Source: Diogma glabrata (Eukaryota; Arthropoda; Insecta; Diptera; Cylindrotomidae). From it: 64,000 nucleotides of DNA. Shown piece after piece: positions 1 through 11,140 of the stretch; within the stretch, counting starts at the first letter, position 1; each line of letters starts with the position of its first letter. The notes beneath the pieces were generated by a model, which saw only the letters and a program-made list of their open reading frames with translations, was not told the DNA's origin and ran no database searches. The position numbers were made by a program, and so were the translations under genes. The DNA is taken from positions 266,099,114-266,163,113 of the forward strand of contig OY856188.1 of NCBI GenBank assembly GCA_963693315.1. Direction: 5' to 3'.

Positions 1-3000
1 AGGCTATGTATTAAAAAAATATGTTATATGTTGCAGTTGCATTTTCGATCAAACAAGTTGAATAAATAATTTGGTAGGTCAAGTTGATGAATAATTGAAG
101 ATGAATAACCTTCTCAACCAAGACTTGCGTTTTTGAAATTCGGTATGTATTTCTATTTAACTATTTTTTGTTGTATATAAAGTACAACTCTACAATATAT
201 ACGAGAAGGAAAAAAGCATTTAGTTTAAAGGCGATATTGAAAGTTATTTAACTATGCAACTGAATTTGAACTCAAAAGACCCGGGACGAACGAGGTCAAA
301 GCTTGTTTTCCATTAAAGCTAGATAATAACTAGGCCCTTCAATACCGGAACAAAACTTCAATACTGGTGTTGCGGTATTAAAATCAGGAAAATATTTTAG
401 GACAAGGTTGGACTTTCATATTGCAAAAAATAAATATTAAAAAAATTCTTGAAACGCGTCTCCTTTAAAAATTTTATTTCTTAATATTTTTAACGGTGTA
501 AGCTTATAGTTGATATCGGATGAGTCGTTCTCTTGCAATTTGATTTTAAAGTTATTTTGAGTTTGATTTTTTAGAAATCTTTCGGACCACTCTGTTCTTA
601 AACTAAACACTATAAAATTTTTCTAAATCTTTCACTATAAAATTATTGGATCAAGAACTTTTACGTAGGAGACAACTAGAAGTCACAAACCAAAAATATG
701 GTTACATATTGTCTGCACTGAAGTGAAGCAAATAGTAAAACCAGATGAAATAAAGCAATTCCTTACCAAAGCATTTTTCAATTCGACTTATGTTTCGCAT
801 ATAACGTATTGCGCAAAATCTACAACAATGTCGTTTTGGTAGGAAAAATATTAAACATTACAAAAACTTTTAAATGTCATCTTCACAGAGTTCCGACAAA
901 TCCAAATCTTGATTTATATTCAACGGATTGCGCAAAATTAGTCTAAAGAATTATGCGCGACATATCAAACTACTTTCAGTTTTAAAAACATCTGATGGTG
1001 AATATTCCATCCTACTTATGATTCCAAGCTTCCGTTTTGGGGTAGAGATCCAAAACTAGAATTAATATCTTAAGGCAAAACAAATTTCGATTAGCTGGTC
1101 TACAGACCGCAATGCCCATCTGTTTGGTTTTCATCTTTTAACAAATTGCACTAAATTTTACCTAAGCTCAAACGGTTTCGAATCAGTACAAAATTGTTAT
1201 TTGAAATGTGGATTTTTTCCCTAAACCTGAATAATGTTATGTTCATTACACAAAGTTAAATTCAATCCGACTCATGTTCAACATATAGAGGATTGCGCTA
1301 ATATTTGATTGTTTATTACGGTTTCGGTTAAACGCAAATTGATTTGTTTTTTGGTTTCGACTCCATCAGAATCTTGTAATTAAATGGAGAAGTTAAGATC
1401 TTTACAGCGCTCAAGCCACTACAATTCGTTGCCATATCCAAAAAATTGTGCGTAACATTACAAAGGTCTAGATTTAAGATTCATCCAATTTTGCTTTTAT
1501 GTAGAAAAAAAAATTCAAAAATAAAGAATAAATTGCATATAGTTCCACCAAAAGTTAGGTAAAAAATTTAACACAGCTCAATGATTTCGAAATTCATCCG
1601 TTTCACATTTCTATTGACTAAAAGGTTCAGGCGGAATTGATGTGACACTTTTTTGTATATGATACAGTCGAAGCTTTTAAATGAACATCAACAACAAATG
1701 GATGAAGCACATTATATTTTCAGAAGTGGTGATAACAAATTTGCCAATGATCCAAAGTTATTTTGTTATGGAAACGTCATATTATATCAATAAAATAATT
1801 TTTCCATCTATTGCTTAAAATAAAACTACCTTTTACTTCTAAACCCACGTACTTCATTGATCAAAAAAAATAATTCAAGACAACAACACAAAATCTCGAT
1901 ACATACGATTTTTTGGCAATTTCGGATTAATTTGATACCTTTACATTTTTGATTTTAAAATGTATTTTTATTAGAATTACGGTGAAAATTAACTTGATTA
2001 ATATCAATTTTGACTTGAAGATATTTTTGTAAATAATAAATTTCATTTTCAATCAAGTATGAGATATAATACGAGTTACGACATAGATATCTTGTTTGTG
2101 TTTTTGATTTGAGATGCTTTTCAACAATATAAAAGCAAGAATTGAAATTCTCTATTGTTTGAGAGATACACTCGGTGCAATTTCTGAATGTCGTTCCTTA
2201 AACCGTTTACCATACAGACAGCCACCTCTATCCTAAAACTTTCAAATTGAATTCGGTATTTCAATTAAATTTAACAAATTTAATAAAGATCTGTGTACGT
2301 TACACCACAAAAAGCAAATGTCCAATCATAAATCGTTCCAAATTTACTTAAATTTCACCATAACCCTAATTTTGTCGAATAATATACCAACAAGTTACAA
2401 TCTCTTCAAACAGTCATGAAATATTTAAATATTCAGAGCAATAAATTAAGCCAAAAACTAAATTTACGAATGAATCTGTATACAGATACACGAATATGTA
2501 CATCAAATCTGGTTAAGATATGAAACAGCATTAAGCTTTAAATTATATTTAAAAAAGTATTTACCTAACCTCAAATTTAATTGAAAATTATAAAATTTCT
2601 CGTTGCTAGATAGGCGAATTATTTTTGGATTGTAATAATCACAAACTACAAAGTTTTCCATACCAAATTAATTTATCATCTTCTTCTAGCATGAAATTTT
2701 AAGTAGATGTTTTATTTGCATTCATGCAGTGTTGGGTAGATGATTAAAATTAAAATCAAATGAGAAAAGATTTTTAAGGATACTCTAAAAATGTTTGCTT
2801 CGTAAATTTCTCATGTTTGATTAAAATTATAATTTTAATGATACCGCATGACAGTAATTCTTTTGAATAAGTTGATGAGAGAAAAGCAATCATTATTAGT
2901 GACAGTGGTGATATTACAAATTTTGAAAATATTATTATTATTTTTTCACGAACAGAAAAATTTGTTGGAACACGGCTAAAACGGTAAATCAATCATCTTT

Positions 3001-4365
3001 TACCAACTTCCATGCTACCTAGCTTCCCTGCTACTTAGTTCTTAAAGAGAAAAAGCTTCTTATAGATTTTTTCAATAATTATGAAAACATTAAATTTAAT
3101 TCCACAAAGTCTTTAACATAATCACAAAAAAGGACATAAGGAAATTTTTTGTCCGGATGTTGTAGCCAATTTTCTATTAAAAAAGATTCAAACCATTTTG
3201 ACCCGGCAACCAAAAGTAAAAGAAAGCTATACTTTTCAGAAAAAAAAATGGTTGTGACATTTAAATAAACATTAGAAAATTTATATTTTTAAATTAAATT
3301 CATTAGAACTGAATTTTAAAATACCAACCCAAAGTTTCTTAACTATAAGAGAGAAACGTTTGCACAACATGCCTCGTCATATATTCAATTTATACAAAAA
3401 AAAAAAACTTTGGAAACATTTTAGTCTTCCATTTTGGTCTTGAAAAATATAGAATAGAAATCATACATAATTTATTTCTGACACATTTTCCGTTTCCGCT
3501 CCGCTAGAAGAACCCCAAATTATATAAATTCAGAAAAACTTTTCTCTTCGATTTATGTTGAATAAAATTATCCATTTGTTTATTTATTCTTAGGTTTTAT
3601 AAATTTTTTATCCGTTAACTTTTATTTTCCAAAAACAAGTACATAAGCTTTTGTTACCTATTTAAAAAAAAAAACAAGGTAAATTGAGCTTTTTCAAATA
3701 GATCGTTTATCAACTTTATTATGTAGGTGTTTGTATTTTTATTTCTTATGACTACGTGATGTTGCCTTAAAACGAAAAATTAAACACTAATGATAATAAA
3801 TTTTAGATATTCGTAAGCTTCTGTTTTTGTTTATAATCCAATTTAACTCAAAAAACGTTTTTCGTTAAATTAAAATTATTTAAAATAATTATAAAAACAT
3901 GTTAAATAATTCTGACAGTTGAAATTAGATTGTACGAAAAAATGTATCGATAAAATTTTCAATTTTGAAACATGGTTTAGAATTATTTGAAATAAATTTA
4001 ATTAATTGAAAAAAAGTTTTTGGTTTAAATTAGATAATTCACAAATACACAAACAAAATATTATGTCTCTATCTCAATTACTTTAGTTTAGACTTTAGAA
4101 CATCAGTCGAAAAGATTTAAATGTGTTAAAGTATTAATTATAACAATGTTAGCTATAGTAATATATCAAAACAAATTAGGCTGCGCCATTAATTTTTATT
4201 ATAAACGACATGTGATAAAAATTACAAAGTCCTACATTATGATAAAAACACAATTTAGAAAAGCAAACACATTTTGATAATCCGCAATTAAATTTTTCAA
4301 ATATTTTTCTAGGCTTCTTTTGCGTTGTTTGAAGTAGATATAATAACCCAATGCAGTGTATGTCT
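1..4365. other. AT-rich DNA without a recognisable gene
   Basis: No reading frame here has recognisable domains, and the longest open frames are short and low in complexity. A phrase close to ATTGCGCAAA recurs in degenerate form near 808, 925, 1291 and 1441, twice preceded by a similar CGACT-ATGTT phrase, so part of 700-1500 may be an old repeat. If Fas1 continues to the left, this could be intron, but no exon was seen to prove it. Confidence 0.5.
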
Positions 4366-4430
4366 TGGCTAAACAATCTAAAATTGGGTAAACAATCTAA
4401 AATTGGCTTGGGTAAACTGTCTAAATTGGT
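4366..4430. repeat. Three short tandem repeats of about 20 bp
   Basis: The phrase TAAACAATCTAAAATTGG occurs twice, and a variant TAAACTGTCTAAATTGG follows. It lies at the outer edge of the left inverted arm that flanks the first LTR element. Confidence 0.6.
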
Positions 4431-4501
4431 GGACTAAATTTATGATTCCAACCTTTTTTGGGTTGGAATTCAGATTAATTTACTTAAGAAATCTTAGTAG
4501 T

Positions 4502-4731
4502 TGTAATGAGATGTAATGTAAACATGCTGTAGGTTTATGATATAAACGCACCCAAATATAAATCTAGTACATCTAGCAATCTAGTACCGATTTTCATATA
4601 CAAAAACACACAACAATTGTCAAACACACTGAACAAAACTAAAACTTAAGTAAAAGATATGGTAAGCCAAAAATCTGTAAGTAAAAAAAAATATAATAAA
4701 CAACTAACAAAATATTGTTTATTAATTTATA
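4502..4731 (+). repeat. 5' LTR of the first gypsy element
   Basis: It begins TGTAATGAGATGTAAT and ends TTTATA directly before the primer-binding region. It matches 6691-6898 closely, with scattered substitutions and about 22 extra bases mostly near its middle-right part. Confidence 0.85.
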
Positions 4732-4746
4732 TGGTGTCAGAAGTTA
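4732..4746 (+). promoter_or_regulatory. Putative tRNA primer-binding site
   Basis: TGGTGTCAGAAGTTA starts at the first base after the 5' LTR and opens with TGG, as expected for pairing with the CCA end of a tRNA. The second gypsy element in this window has TCAGAAGTGGGA at the same place. The priming tRNA was not identified. Confidence 0.6.
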
Positions 4747-4764
4747 AAGTTGAACAAAGCAAAA

Positions 4765-5514
4765 TGTCAATTTAGTAGAAGTTCTGTAAAATTTCTTGGA
4801 CACACACTGGCACAAGAAGGATCCTTTAAGATGATGATGAAAAAATAGAAGCAATCTCTCGATGGAAGCAGCCAAAAGATAAAAAACAGACAACGATTAA
4901 TCGGCACAGTGGTATATCTAGCCAGATTTATACCAAACTTATCTGAAGTATGTGCACCGCTGAGAAAGTTATTACAAAAAAATGTTTTATTTGAATGGTC
5001 GCATGAACAACAAGCATCATTTGAAAAAATAAAAGAAATCATTACAATGCTGCCAACTTTAAAATATTACGATGTCAATGAGGAAAATGTATTATCGGTG
5101 GACTGCAGTTCATATGTAATGGGGACAGTGCTTCTACAAGACGGTCGCCCAATAGCATACGCATCGAAAGCTCTCTCACCAACACAGCAACGATATCCAC
5201 AAATTGAGAAGGAAGCAGTGGCAATTAGATTTGGATGTCAAAAAATCCATTGTTATTTGTATGGAAAACCGTTGACCATACAAACAGATCATCGACCACT
5301 AGAATCAATTTTCAAAAAAACGCTGGATCATGCACCCACTCGATTAAAAAGGAGTGTTTTAGAAGTTCAACAAAATGGACCAAAAGTAATTTATGTACCA
5401 GGTAAAAATATTCCGATACCAGATGCATTGAGTCGTGATATGGAAAATGAAAATGTGTCACACGAAGATGAAGAAATCGAAGTACACGTCGTATTATCTA
5501 TGACAAATAAGTAG
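4765..5514 (+). pseudogene. Gypsy pol fragment: end of RT and RNase H
   Basis: The reading starts with the end of the RT palm (SVKFLGHTLAQEG), has a stop and frame change before 4909, and is then open to 5514. The RT thumb-like part contains YLARFIPNLSE. RNase H follows with VDCSSYVMG, IEKEAVAI and QTDHRPL, which supply the D, E and D positions of the family, and then VPGKNIPIPDALSRD, typical of the end of gypsy RNase H. The family domain makes second-strand DNA from RNA templates in virus-like particles. The RT catalytic aspartates are absent because that segment is deleted, so this product cannot copy RNA. Confidence 0.85.
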
Positions 5515-5520
5515 ACCAAA

Positions 5521-5935
5521 GAGATTATAGAAAGAACATCGATGGATGGTGAATTACAATTGTTAAAGAAAGCAATCAATGTTGGTTGGCCAGACAATGT
5601 ACAAAATGTTCCAGAAAAAATATTAAAATATTTCAATTTTTGTGATGAATTAGCAGCATATGAAGGACTAATATTCAAAGGTGATCGAGTAATTATACCA
5701 GAAAGTATGCATGGTAAATTGTTAAAAGAAATACATGGTGGTCACTTTGGGGTACAAACATGAACATTAATATTTTGGGTAGGCATGACAGTTGACATAA
5801 AAAAGTACTGCGAAAATTGTGGTATATGTCAAAAATTTGCTCATTCAAAGGTGAAAGAAGCACTTATTATTCGAGAACCAGCAACTTATCCATTTGAAAT
5901 TGTATTTTCAGATTTGATTTTAAAAAACTAAAATC
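5521..5935 (+). pseudogene. Gypsy integrase N-terminal zinc-binding fragment
   Basis: It continues the pol reading after the stop at 5512-5514. It carries HGGHFGVQT and, after a stop at 5761 read through in the same frame, CENCGICQK, which together give the HHCC zinc-binding pattern of gypsy integrases. The next residues (EPATYPFEIVFSDL) mark the start of the catalytic core. That core breaks off near 5935 and most of the DDE region is missing. Confidence 0.8.
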
Positions 5936-5974
5936 CAAAGAAACCGCAGAAACAATCAAAAATTTAAAAAAAAA

Positions 5975-6721
5975 TTCACAAATGAATGGAAATTTGAACA
6001 CGTAACATCAAGTCCTAGATTTCCGCAAAGTAATGGGTTTGCTGAAAAATATGTTCAAATAGCAAAAATAATATTAAAAAAATGCCACAAAGATGATTCA
6101 TTAGTGCAATTTCAGTTGAATTACAGAAATGCACCAAGAGATAATAAACTGAGATCACCAACCGAAAGATTTTTGTGTCGAAAAACAAACACAATTGAAC
6201 CAATGAAAAAAGTTCATACAAAACAGAAAATTGTGGAAAATGTACCACAAAACATACAACGCGAACGAGAAAAACAAAAAAGATATTTTGATCAACATGT
6301 ACGACAACGAGAGGTACCAAACATTGGAGAAAAAGTCAAAATACAAGATCCAGCAACAAAAATTTGGCAATCGGGAATTGTTATAGCTCCAACAAATAAA
6401 CCACGTTCGTTGCTCATTAAAACAGATGAAGGCGTCGTGCTCAGAAGAAACACAATTCACATCAGGCGATCATCGGCAAACATTGCTCCTAAATTTGAGT
6501 CTGTAGCATCCAAAACTGACGAAGAACAACAAGATGTAAATAGTACTGATGAAGCGATAAATGAGGAAACGAATAATGATGAAAATGGACAACAGATAAA
6601 TCAAAATAATTTCCAAAGGCCATATGTTACCAGATCAGGACGTACAGTGAAGCCGGTAACAAAATTAAATCTTAAAAAAAAAATGGGATATGTAATGAGA
6701 TGTAATATAAACATGCTGTAG
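5975..6721 (+). pseudogene. Gypsy integrase C-terminal part
   Basis: The reading resumes at the end of the integrase core (RFPQSNGFAEKYVQ) and is open from 6104 to 6721. The C-terminal part is basic, with a KIWQSGIVIAPTNKPRSL stretch like the chromatin or DNA-binding tail of gypsy integrases, then a Glu/Asp/Asn-rich end. The last codons run into the 3' LTR, as is usual for pol of elements without env. Confidence 0.8.
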
Positions 6722-6898
6722 GTTTATGATATAAACGCACCCAAATATAAATCTAGTACATCTGGCAATCTAGTACTGATTTGCATATACAAAAACACAC
6801 AACAATTGTCAAACACATAGAACAAAACTGGTAAAGCAAAAATCTGTTATTAAAAAAATATAATAAACAGCTAACAAAATATTGTTTATTTATTTATA
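6691..6898 (+). repeat. 3' LTR of the first gypsy element
   Basis: It matches the 5' LTR from TGTAATGAGATGTAAT to the TTTATA end but is 22 bases shorter. The A-rich stretch just before it (CTTAAAAAAAAAATGGGAT) could serve as a degenerate polypurine tract. Confidence 0.85.
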
Positions 6899-7807
6899 GT
6901 AGCATTAATGTGTTTAGGGCGTGTGTAAAAGAAACTACAAGACGAGATGAACCGTGCTTATTCGAACATCTTAAAGAAATTACCTGAAATACAGAACGAA
7001 AAATATTTCATCGACCTTAAAAAAAGGCACGACAATATCTCTCTATCCACACCTATTCTAATAATTTTCATATTATTCTATTGACTTGACACCATGATGG
7101 CGCGATTTCTTAAGTTGATTAATCAAAACCTCTTTGTTGGATTGGAATCATAGATTTAGTACACAAATTTAGAGTATTTATTTAAGACACTATTTCAAAT
7201 TTTCACATTTTATTCAAAGTTACCACTAACTTTTAGCCAGTTAATTCAAGACACCCACCCTCTCATGACGCCCATTTTGTTCATTAGCTCTGTGCCGGGA
7301 TCGGCTTATAACTATTGATGACTCTATTACCAAACAATGCTCCATAATGCTATAGCCTCCGAGTTTACGTGCTCCTTCCTTCCACGTGTGTTAATGATAC
7401 AGGTGTGGAGCGGGTCACGCTAAATGATTAGCAAATGGGCTGGATCAAGGTGTAATGAGATTCGTGTCGTATCGATGATCGCCTGGGGTTGGGACCCATT
7501 CAAATAGCTCAGTCACGAACGGAGCCGCCTAGATGCCGGGCGACCTCAAGGTGTATTTGTATTCTGTAGGTTAACAGAGCTCTGGTCTTCAATTGCTTTC
7601 TCGTGATGCTCGTGGGAACACATTGGAATTATTTAAAAAAAAACACACACAAGCATAAAAAGCGGGCTTTCACCGCGTTGACGAGGGAGCGGGTACAAGT
7701 GGCAGGCACAGGGGAAAGTCACCTCGACGTGCTGTCGATGGGAGTGTACCGGCGGCAAGTGACACTGCTGTAGCAGTATAGCTCCCGTATCGGCAGAAAG
7801 CAGCACT

Positions 7808-8014
7808 GTGCCAAATACAGTAAGTAAAAGTAAAGGTAAAAGAGCTTCACCTCTACCACCATTAGGCCTGTCTGCAGAGTTGGATGACCCATTGAGGCGA
7901 GGGATCAGTAAAGCTGGTAACAAGTGCTACTTAAGGTTCCTAAGGCGGAGGGCTCAAAGGGAAAGGTTCTGGAAAGGAAAGGGAAGGCCCCAACCGTCGG
8001 AGCAGAAAACATGA
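7808..8014 (+). pseudogene. Possible LINE ORF1 remnant
   Basis: A 68-residue open frame, rich in Lys, Arg, Ser and Pro, lies upstream of the endonuclease fragments in the position expected for ORF1. No zinc knuckle or coiled coil is visible. Assignment rests on position and base composition only. Confidence 0.3.
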
Positions 8015-8926
8015 AACGGGCCAGAGTCCACGATGCTGTAGGGCAATGTGGCAAAGAAGCCCAGCATAGCCACCCGCCAGGACAAAGAGAAACGACATCT
8101 TAATCCTGCACCAGCTATGCTGGTGTTATTTAGGCGAGTAAGGTGGCTATTCTGGTTGTGGATTATCACCAGACGATGCTTAAGCTGTGGTTAATCGAGG
8201 CAGGGCTAGTGAATCAACCAGCGATAGGATGTACTGATCACTGGATCAGGTTTGGGGGTATTTAGTTCAAACCTGGTTATTTAGTGGTAGAGTGCGATGA
8301 CGAGCAGACGGTAAAATGGCTCGTGTGTTTTACCTAAAGTAGAAGTCTGTAAACATGTACTTGTGATGAAAATGGAAGATGATATTTCGATTCCTCACAA
8401 GATTACCGTCGTTCTCCAAAGGAGTGTTGGACAGACCAGGGAGAAATGGTTTTGCTAGAGGCGTAAAACGTGGGCTTATTTGAAAGATGTCGGGATGAGG
8501 GCACAGACCAACTACTGACGGCATTGATTTACGACAGGGCAAAGAAAGCCTTATCAGGGGTGGGGAATACCCTCAACTACCGGTTTGGCAAAGTCATTGT
8601 CAATGGACCTAGAAGAGTGACTGCAGAAGGAAAGGGGGAAATGAGTATGGCGGCATCTCAGAGGATGTACCTCTGATAGCAACACCACCAAGGGAGGCAG
8701 CCGCGACAATAAAGACACCCAGTGAGATGGCAAATATGGTTGCGGAAGAGGAGGATGCTGCAGCAGAGGATTGCAGTAATATCGAAGATGTGGAAACCAA
8801 GGTGATGGAAAGGCTGTTAATGGGGCAGATAGGCCCTCTCTGACAACATCTAATGGAGGCGGCAAACAACTTGTGCGTGACTCAAATGAATGTCCACCAA
8901 GCCATAGCGTCAACAAGAAAAAGTGG

Positions 8927-9480
8927 CCTCTCATCATCGGTTGTGTTGCAAACACTCACAGCCAGACATGGAGAAGTACGGATACAAACCAAAGAGGTGA
9001 CTTTATATTAGAATTTTAAATAAAAAAAATCCTATCGAGTTTAATGTCGGGAACACACGCACTTTTGTCACAAGGGCAAGACAGGAAGTTTTAGATTTAA
9101 CAGTACAAAGTACCAATGCAGGACAGTTCATCAAGAACTGGAGAGTCTCAAATGAACCCTACTTGTCGGATCATAGAACGATTTTGTGTGAACTGAATGG
9201 TACGAAAGAGGAATCATCACCAGTTCGGCACCCCAGGAACACAAGGTGGGATCAATTTGAAAAGAATCTAAAAGTAGGTCTTCAGCTAGTAACGGTTAGA
9301 GGGACAGTAAAACACTATGCCACGCCGGAACAGGCTGTGGGAATCACCAAGGTATTCGAAGCTAGCTGCCCTATTATTAAGGTAAAATAGAAGAGGGACG
9401 CGTTTTGGTGGAACAAGGGGTTGTCAAAATTAACAACAGAAGTACGGAGGCTCTATAATAGAGCAAAATAATTCGGAAAC
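8927..9480 (+). pseudogene. LINE endonuclease (EEP) fragment
   Basis: The reading PLIIGCVANTHSQTW gives the active-site block usually written GDxNAHH, but with V where the aspartate should be. It continues through a stop near 9018 to TFVTRARQEVLDLTV and then YLSDHRTILCEL, which contains the conserved SDH motif. The frame at 9163-9390 is open and ends in KVK plus stop. Beyond it, FWWNKGLSKLTTEVRRLYN matches the linker that follows the endonuclease in insect LINEs. The nuclease would nick the target for reverse transcription. The lost aspartate and the stops mean it is inactive. Confidence 0.75.
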
Positions 9481-9569
9481 TGGAAAGAGTATACCAGGGG
9501 GCTTACCACAACAAGCTCCAATAAGAAAATCAGGAGGGCAAAAAGAGGCAGTTTCAGAACCTTTTGTGA

Positions 9570-10160
9570 TAATATCTCTGCAATGCCTGTAGCGACCAGG
9601 CTGCATAAAGATTTGGCGAAGTGGCCAAATAAAGTGGGCCGTTGGCACTTTCCGGCCAATGACTAGGAGTAGATGGATAGTCCCATTTCTTCTGCAGAGG
9701 GGGCAAACGTGGATATTACCGCACCTCCTGGGCATCTGCAGGAGCAGTCAGGTACTTATATTCCAGAACCATGCATATTCAAGAACCATAGAGAACGGCA
9801 AAAGTGGTATTTGTTCCAAAGGTAGGCAAGAAATATATCAACGAGCCGAAGTCTCGTAGACTACGTTTAGTAGACGTAGACTTCCATCAGTTTAACATAT
9901 TTCATGTTAAAAACTATAGAAAATGTATCAACAACCACATACGAACCAATAACTTGGTGAGATCGCCCAGGCAAGATATTCAACACACGTACAGAACGAG
10001 TAGATCAACGGAAACCGCGCTAGGAAACTAAATTTTTGGGTGTAATTCTCGATAGCAAGCTCCTGTGGAAAAATAACATAGAAATGGAGGTGCATTCCAG
10101 GTATCCTAAGGAGCATGTATACCATGATGGTGAGCCACTCCATTACTTACGGTGCAGTAG
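9570..10160 (+). pseudogene. LINE reverse transcriptase fragments
   Basis: MPVATRLHKDLAK (about 9581) matches the segment just before RT. VVFVPKVGKKYINEPKS (from 9803) is the start of the RT domain, and HTYRTSRSTETAL (about 9980-10018) is the next conserved block. The sequence then jumps to LGVILDSKLLWKNN (about 10036), which belongs far downstream in RT. The YxDD catalytic region is therefore deleted. Several stops interrupt all pieces. Confidence 0.7.
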
Positions 10161-10250
10161 CATGGAACAAAATCACCCAACTTAACGACTCATAGTTCCA
10201 CAGTAATCAACCAGGAATTTGTGGAATCTGTGGTTGTAGGAAGGAATTAT

Positions 10251-11040
10251 ATTGCAGAAATTTCGTTAGTTTGAATTTTAGAACCTACAAGGTCTTGTTT
10301 ATTGTTTATGTAAATTAAATTTTTTTTCGATTGAGAGATTTCCGCACCAGGATTCGTCTGGTGGTAGTTCGGTGGGGGAGGAATAGTTTTTTTGTTATTA
10401 TATAATTAATATTGAATAAATCGCGGTATAAAAAGCATACCAAGTCTATTTTGTAAATAAATCTAGTTCGTTGCGTATATTTGGATTAAATCACTTTAAA
10501 ACAGGAATTAAACTTTTTTTAATGCGTTTATTGATAAATTCAAGATTTTATTAATATTTACTTGTTAGACGCAACAGTTCATATCCATAGTGTGGTCGAT
10601 GATGCTGCTGCGCGTAAACACGAAAGCAAAATTTATTATCTGCTTAAAAAGTTGGGATCGTAATGATGATATCGAAAACATTTTAACAGTGAACAGTTTC
10701 TGCCGATTTAAGAATCATTTAAATGTCTTGGAATAAAATACTTTTCTCATATTTGTGGTGGGCATACCACATCAACTTAAAAATAGCAGCGATGCGATAA
10801 AACTGCGATTCTTTAAACTGTCAGCAATTCAAATAATGTTACCGGACTTGAGCAAATTTTAAATGCACAACAATAAAACCAAAATTTATTCATTCACAGT
10901 TCATATAAAAAAGTTTGAATTTTACAATGATATTTTTAACAGAAATTTTCAACGTTGGGGGGTCACCAATGTAGGTTTCAAAAAGTTCTTTAAAGAAAAT
11001 TCAAATTGCCGTGGGTATGGTTTATTTGGATATTGGGAAG
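10251..11040. other. Non-coding stretch, nothing recognised
   Basis: It is AT-rich with a slightly more GC-rich island at 10560-10720. A frame at 10863-11051 has no recognisable motif. Confidence 0.4.
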
Positions 11041-11042
11041 CG

Positions 11043-11140
11043 TTAAATTAGATTAGGTTAGAAAAGGATGGACAGATTGCACGAGGCGGAACTTGCCCTG
11101 GCACGCAGACTCTACTGTCTATAGCGCCGTGAAACGTCAC
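11043..11140 (-). repeat. Antisense LINE 3' tail fragment
   Basis: Read on the minus strand, this segment matches 54640-54728, the 3' untranslated end of the LINE near 52-54 kb. Both have GCGCTAT, then AGAGTCTGCGTGCCAG, a CAAGTTCC-CCTCG block and CTGTCCA-CC. It is a 5'-truncated insertion of the same LINE family in the opposite orientation. Confidence 0.8.

Larger units (their letters stand above)
4502..6898 (+). mobile_element. Internally deleted Ty3/gypsy LTR retrotransposon
   Basis: Two matching LTRs (4502-4731 and 6691-6898) enclose only about 1.96 kb. Gag, protease and most of reverse transcriptase are missing: a few dozen bases after the primer-binding region the sequence enters the end of the RT domain. 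RNase H and integrase pieces follow. The flanks read GTAGT (4497-4501) and GTAGC (6899-6903), an imperfect 5-bp target duplication. The RNase H and integrase wording resembles Mag-like gypsy elements, but clade assignment needs a search. No envelope-like frame was seen. The copy cannot be autonomous. Confidence 0.85.
4415..7190. repeat. Inverted-repeat arms bracketing the first LTR element
   Basis: The left arm (about 4415-4493) reads as an imperfect reverse complement of the right arm (about 7109-7190). Shared phrases in the left-arm reading are ACTAAATTTATGATTCCAA and ACTTAAGAAATC. The LTR element begins about ten bases inside the left arm. The simplest reading is an older foldback or MITE-like repeat that served as the insertion target. 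Identity is roughly three quarters by eye. Confidence 0.55.
7230..10250 (+). mobile_element. Decayed LINE (non-LTR retrotransposon) related to the one at 52 kb
   Basis: This stretch is clearly less AT-rich than its surroundings. The first part (about 7230-7800) has no coding signal and may be 5' UTR. A possible ORF1-like frame lies at 7808-8014, and endonuclease and RT fragments follow between 8927 and 10160. A large part of RT is missing. The wording of the endonuclease (CVANTHSQTW, TFVTRARQEVLDLTV, NWRVSNEPYLSDHR) is like R1/LOA/Jockey-group elements of insects and is paralogous to the element at 52-54 kb. Exact ends are not visible. Confidence 0.75.

Noticed and set aside
7954..8955. Minus-strand frames of 70-133 residues opposite the LINE
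   Set aside because: They are antisense shadows in the GC-richer LINE segment with no family motif.
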